In this document: positions 33,487 through 39,395 of the stretch, piece by piece | Position numbering within the stretch: position 1 is the stretch's first letter | Layout: each line of letters begins with the position of its first letter | Assembly: GCA_026991575.1 (NCBI GenBank) | Contig: JALXBF010000164.1 | Coordinates: forward strand, 1-39,395 | DNA from: Planctomycetota bacterium | Lineage (GTDB): Bacteria > Planctomycetota > Planctomycetia > JALXBF01 | Direction of reading: 5' to 3' | DNA length: 39,395 nt | Notes under the pieces: generated by a model | Database searches by the model: none | What the model was told of the DNA's origin: nothing | Seen by the model: the letters and a program-made list of their open reading frames with translations, nothing else | Translations under genes and position numbers: made by a program

Positions 33487-35697
33487 TTAGCCTCCATCGG
33501 ATGGTTCAGCCGATTGTCCTCGCGGTGGCGCGGCTGTCGTTCCTTCATGGTTCCGTTGCCATTCGATCCGGCCTAAACGCATGACCCAGTGGAGACGGGC
33601 CAGGAGCTGGACGTCCTCGAGTGGGTTGCCGTCGACAGCGATCAAGTCTGCCATGGTGCCAGGCTGGACCCGTCCGGCCGGTAGGCCGAGCCAATCGGCG
33701 CAGCGCGACGTGGCTGCTTTAAGCACCTCGATCGGGGGCAGGCCGGCTTCCTGCAGTAAGCGCAGCTCGCGATGCAGGGCTGCACCATGAAACGTGCCAG
33801 GATTCCCGGCATCGGAGCCGGCTACAATGGCGACCCTGGCCTGGTAGGCGGCGCGGACGTTGGCCATGGCTTGGGCAAGCATGGCGGCGCGAGCCTGGGC
33901 CGGAATGAGCGAACCCATGAACCGCGCGAAAGGCTGTTTGAGCACCTCCTGTTCGTTGGCCGACAGTGTCTCGCGCACGAACGGCTCCTCGAGGATCCGC
34001 TCCGCCTCGGTCATCCTCATCAGCCCTTCATAGACGGCGAGAGTCGGGATCAGCACAGCGGATCGTTCAACCATCGTCTGCCATGCCGCCTGCGGCACGG
34101 CACCCGTCACGGGGACGTGCTCGATGCCGTCTGCGCCCATTTCGGCCGCGGCAAGCAGTTCGGCGGGTTCGTCGACATGGACCGAAATACGCAGGCCTGC
34201 GGCGTGTGCTTGGCGGATGAGTTCGCGAAGGATTTCCGGTTCCAGCCGCCGGTAACTGAAGTAGGGCGGAATGCCACCGCCGTAGACCGCTTTGATTGCG
34301 TCTACCTCGCCAAGGCAATCCGCCAGCGCCTCGGGTACTTCGGCAACGGCTGCCAGCTCTCGCACAAACTCGCGCTTGTCCGGCATGAACACAGCGAACT
34401 GGGCCGGATGGCCGCCGGGCGCGGTAAACAGCGGACCGACAAGCACAAACGCAGGGCCCCGCAGGAAGCCGCTCCGCAGCGAATCGCGCACGCTCAGGAC
34501 AACGTTCTTCGCGTCGCCGCAGCTCTTGACCATCGTCACGCCGCACCGGAGGTAGCGTTTCAAGTGTTCCCGCACCAGTTTCCTGGGCTCCGTCGTGAAC
34601 GCCCCGCCGAAGAACAGCCCCCCTGAGGTCAGGTGCACGTGAGCGTCTCCTAGGCCGGGCAGAACGGTCAACTTACGAGCGTCCACTAGCGTTGCTCCGG
34701 CCGGGGGCGGCTCGTAGCCGTCAACCACATCCGTGATCCGCCCGGCGCGGATCTTGATCGTGACCCGTGAACGAAGCTGCTCGGACGTACCATCCCACAG
34801 CCTGCCAGCATGCACGTAGACGGTCCCGGTCGGAAGCAGGGTGAAAGCGATGACGGCTTTCAGCACTCGCGGCGTTGCAAGCAGGCCGACGATCAAGGCC
34901 GCGCTAGTCAGCCACTGGCTTGGCCGCAGCGCCGTGAACGGGTCCCAGCGGAACACTCCGATGGCCAGAGCAAGGCCGAGCACGGCGGTAACCACTAGCG
35001 AGATCGCGGCCAGCAGAATCTCGGCCATCTCCGGCGACGCCTCACCGACAGACTCGGCCGCCCTGACCATGACGCCCAGCGGGTTGTATTCGCCGATTTG
35101 ACGCAGCCAGGAGGGTAGGAACTCGGCCGGGATCGTCGCACCGCTGAGGAACATCATCGGCAGGAAAAGCGTTTGCCCGACGGCCGGCACCAGCTTTGCA
35201 CTCGGCACCGTGGCGGCAATGATTAGCCCGAGTGCCAGTGCCGTCAGGGCTCCACAACCCAGGATGAGGACGGCAAGCGGCAGATGCACGGGGCCAGAGG
35301 GCGCCACCACGATAAGCAGTACGGTGAGCTGAACCGCCAGCGATATCCCCCCGACGATGCAGAAGGCCGTCGCTTCGGCCAACAGCAGAAGGGCCGGCGG
35401 AAGCGGGGTGACCAGGTAACGCCGCAGCACGCCACGCTCGCGCCACGTTACCAGCTGTGTCGGCAGGCTGAAGAGTCCCATCGCGATCATGTTGATGGCG
35501 ACGACCCTGAGGATGAGCCGCCAGTGCTCCTCGGCCGGTAGCCGCGCGAAGATTACCGTGAACGAGACGGCAAAGATGATGGGAAACGCCAGCGTCCAGA
35601 ACACACTCTGCCGGTCGCGCAGCCACAGCCGCAGCGACACAGCCGTGGACTTCAGATAGGCTCGGATCACTCGTCTCGTTCCGCCGGTTTCAGTCAT
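33487..35697 (-). CDS. ABC-2 permease fused to an amidohydrolase
   Basis: 736 residues in one uninterrupted frame. Residues 1-255 are an ABC-2/DrrB-type permease: about six helices between 31 and 250, including FLSGATIPAEFLPSWLRQIG and EYNPLGVMVRAAE. A further hydrophobic segment (~263-290) leads into a complete amidohydrolase of the imidazolonepropionase/prolidase-like group: DAHVH (His353, His355), EVDAIKAVYGGG (Lys469, likely carboxylated), SVHVDE (His507), IEHV (His527), GSDAGNPGT (Asp629). If the seventh helix is real, the hydrolase lies outside the cytoplasm. It begins in a 4-nt ATGA overlap with the upstream ABC ATPase gene. An internal GTG at codon 278 could in principle start a separate signal-bearing hydrolase, but it has no ribosome binding site. 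Confidence 0.88.
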   Translation of the reverse strand: MTETGGTRRVIRAYLKSTAVSLRLWLRDRQSVFWTLAFPIIFAVSFTVIFARLPAEEHWRLILRVVAINMIAMGLFSLPTQLVTWRERGVLRRYLVTPLPPALLLLAEATAFCIVGGISLAVQLTVLLIVVAPSGPVHLPLAVLILGCGALTALALGLIIAATVPSAKLVPAVGQTLFLPMMFLSGATIPAEFLPSWLRQIGEYNPLGVMVRAAESVGEASPEMAEILLAAISLVVTAVLGLALAIGVFRWDPFTALRPSQWLTSAALIVGLLATPRVLKAVIAFTLLPTGTVYVHAGRLWDGTSEQLRSRVTIKIRAGRITDVVDGYEPPPAGATLVDARKLTVLPGLGDAHVHLTSGGLFFGGAFTTEPRKLVREHLKRYLRCGVTMVKSCGDAKNVVLSVRDSLRSGFLRGPAFVLVGPLFTAPGGHPAQFAVFMPDKREFVRELAAVAEVPEALADCLGEVDAIKAVYGGGIPPYFSYRRLEPEILRELIRQAHAAGLRISVHVDEPAELLAAAEMGADGIEHVPVTGAVPQAAWQTMVERSAVLIPTLAVYEGLMRMTEAERILEEPFVRETLSANEQEVLKQPFARFMGSLIPAQARAAMLAQAMANVRAAYQARVAIVAGSDAGNPGTFHGAALHRELRLLQEAGLPPIEVLKAATSRCADWLGLPAGRVQPGTMADLIAVDGNPLEDVQLLARLHWVMRLGRIEWQRNHEGTTAAPPRGQSAEPSDGG

Positions 35698-36692
35698 GGC
35701 GTTCCTGTGTCCGCAGGGATTCGGTTCTGGCCGACCGGTGCGTTGGAGCTGGTCTCGGCCGCTGTCCGATCGGCGTTGATGTCGTCGGTGAGCTTCAGGA
35801 AGGCTTCCTCCAGAGTGGCGCTTCGCACGTGCAAGCTCTCGATCTCGCTACCGGGCGGCAGCTGTTGGACAAGCTCCGTGATCGCGCGGCTAAGCGATTC
35901 GGTCAGCAGCTTTAGCCGGAGCCGGTCGGCTCTCGGCTGGCTACGTACCACTAGCCGACAGCCTTCCGGTATCGCCAGCCGCTCCACCGTCGGGCCGCGC
36001 ACGGTTAGCTCCACGCTGTGCTGCGCGCCAACTTCCCGGATCAGCTCCGCCGGGTGGCCGCACGCGATCAGACGGCCGCGGTGCAGGATGGCGACGCGAT
36101 CGCAAAGCTTTTCCGCCTCCTCGATGTAGTGTGTCGTCAGCAGCACCGTGCGCCCCTCGTCGCGGAACTGCTTGATAAGCTCGTGCAATTCGTTGCGGGC
36201 ATGTGCGTCCAGCCCGGCCGTCGGCTCATCAAGGATGACCAGCTCCGGGTCGTTCACCAGCGCCAACGCCAGCGCCAGCCGCTGCTTCTGGCCGCCGGAG
36301 AGTCGCTCATACGGCCGGTCCGCTTGCTCGGCAAGACCGGCCCAGCCCAGCAGCGACGCCGCCGGCCGATGGTTGGGGTAGAAGCTGGCGAACAGCTCGA
36401 GTGCTTCGCGCGGCGTGATCAACGGGGGCAGGGACGTAGCCTGAAGCTGAACCCCGATGCGCGCTTTGACCTGCTGCGGGTAGCGCACCGCGTCGATGCC
36501 CAGTACGCGGATCGACCCACCGTCCGGCCGCCGCACCCCCTCGATGCATTCCACCGTCGTCGTCTTTCCCGCACCGTTCGGGCCAAGCAGCCCAAACGTT
36601 TCCCCGCAGGACACGGTCAGCGACAGCCCGTGGACCGCCACCACCGGCCCGTATCGCTTGGTTAGACCACTGATCTCAATAGCGTTCGTCAT
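35694..36692 (-). CDS. ABC transporter ATP-binding protein, DrrA-like
   Basis: 332 residues. Walker A GPNGAGKTTT, signature LSGGQKQRLALALALVNDP, Walker B LVILDEPTAGLD and the switch histidine in LLTTHYIEEAEKLCDR are all present, with the C-terminal DUF4162-like tail seen in drug/lipid exporters (HVRSATLEEAFLKLTDD). It powers the ABC-2 permease encoded next, whose start overlaps this stop by 4 nt. ATG 36692 begins the conserved TNAIEISGLTKRYG; an upstream GTG at 36827 adds 45 residues without similarity. Confidence 0.93.
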   Translation of the reverse strand: MTNAIEISGLTKRYGPVVAVHGLSLTVSCGETFGLLGPNGAGKTTTVECIEGVRRPDGGSIRVLGIDAVRYPQQVKARIGVQLQATSLPPLITPREALELFASFYPNHRPAASLLGWAGLAEQADRPYERLSGGQKQRLALALALVNDPELVILDEPTAGLDAHARNELHELIKQFRDEGRTVLLTTHYIEEAEKLCDRVAILHRGRLIACGHPAELIREVGAQHSVELTVRGPTVERLAIPEGCRLVVRSQPRADRLRLKLLTESLSRAITELVQQLPPGSEIESLHVRSATLEEAFLKLTDDINADRTAAETSSNAPVGQNRIPADTGTP

Positions 36693-36868
36693 CCGGTAAG
36701 TGTCGTCCTGAAATCCAGAGTGCCAGCGTAGCTGATGTCGGGATCGGCCGGAACGTCTATTCGCGTTGTCGCAGCCGATCTTGTCGGTCGACGGGCGCGC
36801 GGTCCGTTCGTTCCTATTGTCGTCCATTTGTCGCCCATACGTGCCGAGCTGCTGCGGGAGCTTCTGCC

Positions 36869-38702
36869 GTGCATCGTCAGGCGGCGGCGTTCGTGCTATC
36901 TGCTGCGGTGATCACGCTGAGTTGTCCGGCCGCTGACTGGCGGAACCTGCGGAACGGGTACCCCGTTTCCGGACGAGGGGTACTGTGATCCGCCGTACGT
37001 GCTGGGCCTGCCCGATGGCAGCTGGCTTTGCGTGCTGACCACTGGACCGGGACGCGAAGGAGAGCCAGGCCAGCACATCGTGGCTACCCGGAGCGAGGAC
37101 CAGGGGCGGAGTTGGTCGAAGCCAGTGGCGATCGAGCCATCAAGCGGACCGGAGGCCTCGTGGGCAACGCCGTCGGTCACGCCCTACGGCCGCGTGTTCG
37201 TCTTTTACACCTGCAACGGCGATCGCGTTCGTCACCTGCCCGGCGGACGGCGGCGGATCCGGGCCGATATGCTCGGTTGGTACTGCTTCCGCTACTCCGA
37301 CGACGGTGGTCGCACGTGGTCTCGGCGTTACCGGCTGCCTATGAGAGTGACCGAGTGTGATCGAGCGAATGACTGGCAGGGTACGGTCCAGATCTTCTGG
37401 GGGATAGACAAGCCCAAGATTGACAATGGTGTCGTGCGGTTCGCGTTTACGAAGATCCGGCGGTACATGCTTGACGGGGGAGAGGGCTGGTTGTTTGAGA
37501 GTCCGAACCTGTTGACCGAGCGCGACCCGACACGGCTCCGGTGGCGGATGCTGCCGGTGGGGGAGAAGGGCATCAGAGCGGAAGCGTTTGGCTTGGTCCA
37601 GGAGGAGCACAATCACGCGCCGATTGGCGGCGGACGACTGTTCATGGTGTATCGCACGGCGTTGGGGTTCCCGTGCCAGACATATAGCCGAGACGGCGGA
37701 CGCACGTGGGAGTGGCCCACGCCGATGACCTACTCGGCTAGCGGCCGCGTGATGAAGAGCCCGCGGGCGTGTCCTAAGCTGTGGCGGTGCTCGAACGGCA
37801 AGTTCCTGTTCTGGTACCACAACCACAGCGGCCGGACATTCCGGGAACGGAACCCGGCGTGGCTGGCGGGGGGTGAGCTTCGGGCCGACGGGCGAATCTG
37901 GTGGAGCGAACCGGAGGTGGTGCTCTACGATCCAGAGCCCCAGGTGCGGATTAGTTATCCCGACCTGATCGAGCAGGACGGTAGGTTCTGGATCACCGAG
38001 ACGCAAAAGAGTGTGGCACGCGTGCATCCGATAGATCTGAGCCTGCTGGACGGGCTCTGGCGGCAGGGAAAGGTGCGCGAGGTTGTCAGGCGTGGCCTGG
38101 TACTGGATATCGGCCCGAGTGAGCATCGCTTGCCGGTGCGGGCGGACCTTCGCACCGATAGTGGCTTGACACTCGACATCTGGCTTCGGCCGGGGGCGTT
38201 CGAGCGGTCTGAGCTAGTCGTGGACGCTCGGGATGGGGCAGGACGCGGCGTGGCTGTGTGGACGAGGGAGGATCGGTCAGTGGCGGTGCTGCTCAGCGAC
38301 GGTCAGCCGAGGGTGTCGTGGCGGAGTGACCCGGGCGGGCTCAGCCCTGGAAGGCGGCACCACGTGGTGGTCATCGTCGACGCACGGCCGCGGCTTGTCC
38401 TGTTTGTGGTGGACGGCAAGTTATGCGATGGCGGTTCGGCTCGGCAGTACGGGTGGCTGCGGTACGATGCCGAGCTGGGTGACGTGACCGGCAGCGGCCG
38501 GCTTCGCGTGGGGAAACGGGTTGCTCGGCTACGATGGTACAACCGATACCTGCGCGTCTCCGAAGCGGTGGCCAACTACCACGCCGGCGGTGGGGCCGCG
38601 ACGCGTGCCGGGCATGGTGCCGATGCCACGGCGCGGGCGGAGCGGAAAGCTCGCGTGCAACCGGCGTTGCTAACCAACGAAGCTTGCGAGCGGCCGAGGT
38701 AG
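36869..38702 (+). CDS. Secreted sialidase/BNR-like protein with LamG-type C-terminus, frameshifted
   Basis: GTG 36869 (GGGAG 8 nt upstream) opens a signal peptide, MHRQAAAFVLSAAVITLSCP, then AADWRNLRNGYPV, but this frame stops at TGA 36986. Moving one base at the TTT of 36966-36968 continues as PDEGYCDPPYVLGLPDGSW and the rest of the protein to 38702, the expected family sequence. The body has Asp-box/BNR-like units (SEDQGRSWSKP, SDDGGRTWSRR, SRDGGRTWEWP) of a sialidase-type propeller, then a concanavalin/LamG-like domain (LTLDIWLRPG to LRWYNRYLRVSEAVANYHAG). Translation of the body alone could only start internally (about 36999), without a signal. Either a sequencing/assembly error in a homopolymer or a decaying gene. 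Confidence 0.8.
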
Positions 38703-39395
38703 AACCCCACGGCCTGCCCGTCTGCGCAACCGAAGGCACCAAACCCTGTTCCGCCACCTTTCCATTCGCGACCGTCGGCATGGCCAACCCAACCAGCGTC
38801 GCCGAGAAGCTCTCCAGCCTGCTCTGTACCCGCTTGGCACAAACTCAAGTGAATCCCGAGCGAGCCCGGCCCTGGCGGCCAACGGGTCAATTGATCGCCT
38901 CTTGCCACCGCGTTCGGAACTCAAGAGCCCCGCGCCTTTGAAGAGGCCGTGCGCCAGTACGCTGTAGCTTGTGGCAGGGGGGGCGACGTCAGGGGCCTGC
39001 TGGGAGAGCACCGGCCAGGCGGAGCCTCGCACGTCGCCGGCATGGTGCGGCCCCAGGGTGGTCCGCAGCGTGTCCACTTCGGTTCGGCTCCGGCCGGCAC
39101 CATGCGATCCGTAATCTCACCGGTCCGCGGTGGACTGACAAAGTGGCTCGGATGCCGGCCGTTGCGCCGGAGCTCTGCGAGTGAACCGTCCCACGGCTTG
39201 AGCCTCACAGGGTACCGACCGGCCACATGATCGGGGGTTACACCGGACCGAGATCGCACCAAACCCAAAGGGGCGTGATTCGGTAGTCGGCTGGGGGTTG
39301 GCGGGCCTGGTTGAGGCGTTGGTGGTCTGTGGGTGGCTGGGCGGACGGTGGGGTGTTTGGGGGCAGCAGCAGCGAGAGGGAGCGGAGGGTGGTGA
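38703..39395. other. Window end, no gene recognised
   Basis: 693 nt after the sialidase-like gene. Frames up to ~115 codons overlap each other on both strands without domains or start signals. The last ~110 nt are strongly G-rich on the plus strand (runs such as GGGGGTTGGCGGG), possibly the edge of another gene or a G-quadruplex-prone tract. Confidence 0.4.

Noticed and set aside
38921-39268. 115-codon minus-strand frame at the window end
   Set aside because: Starts with TTG, has no recognisable domain or upstream signal, and competes with equally poor frames on the other strand.

Overview
The window is most likely a piece of a Planctomycetota chromosome (Pirellulales-like; this is inferred from gene content, not from any marker gene). 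The pointers are a DUF1559 prepilin-like protein beside a tiny lipoprotein, a formylglycine sulfatase, a secreted planctomycete-type cytochrome/WD40 protein, a ThuA protein, an ASPIC/UnbV protein beside a multiheme cytochrome, an FAD-dependent oxidoreductase with a golvesin-like tail, and a histone-H1-like basic tail. The DNA is GC-rich throughout. I found no rRNA, tRNA, insertion sequence or CRISPR array.

Layout. 1-5333: 3' part of a pyruvate carboxylase gene, a secreted sulfatase, and a biotin-protein ligase whose start overlaps the sulfatase stop. 5488-8268: a secreted cytochrome/WD40 protein and a convergent ThuA-like protein. 8550-12690: a redox pair, a membrane cytochrome b/multiheme cytochrome c followed (26-nt overlap) by an FG-GAP/ASPIC protein. 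12899-16371 (minus strand): an Rrf2-type regulator, a protein with an H1-like tail, and a Tat-exported protein of unknown function. 16710-25444 (plus strand): a membrane glycosyltransferase, then three translationally coupled pairs: alpha/beta hydrolase + CPBP protease, FAD oxidoreductase + class I glutamine amidotransferase, and Nif3/DUF34 + CbiX-type chelatase. 25521-26633: a tail-anchored protein, possibly GAP1-like.

26743-33369 is the CRISPR-related region: cas4-cas1-cas2 on the minus strand, then a DUF1559/lipoprotein pair and about 950 nt without a recognised gene, then cas6 on the plus strand overlapped by a methyltransferase gene. No effector genes (cas3, cas5, cas7, cas8, cas10) and no repeat array are present, so interference functions must lie elsewhere or be lost. 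33487-36692 (minus strand) is an ABC exporter operon whose permease is fused in one reading frame to a complete amidohydrolase. 36869-38702 is a secreted sialidase/BNR-LamG-like protein whose signal peptide is separated from its body by a 1-nt frameshift. The last ~690 nt hold no gene I can support.

Most unusual items: the permease-amidohydrolase fusion, the cas6/methyltransferase overlap with a hairpin next to the cas6 ribosome binding site, the Nif3-CbiX coupling, and the frameshifted sialidase-like gene.
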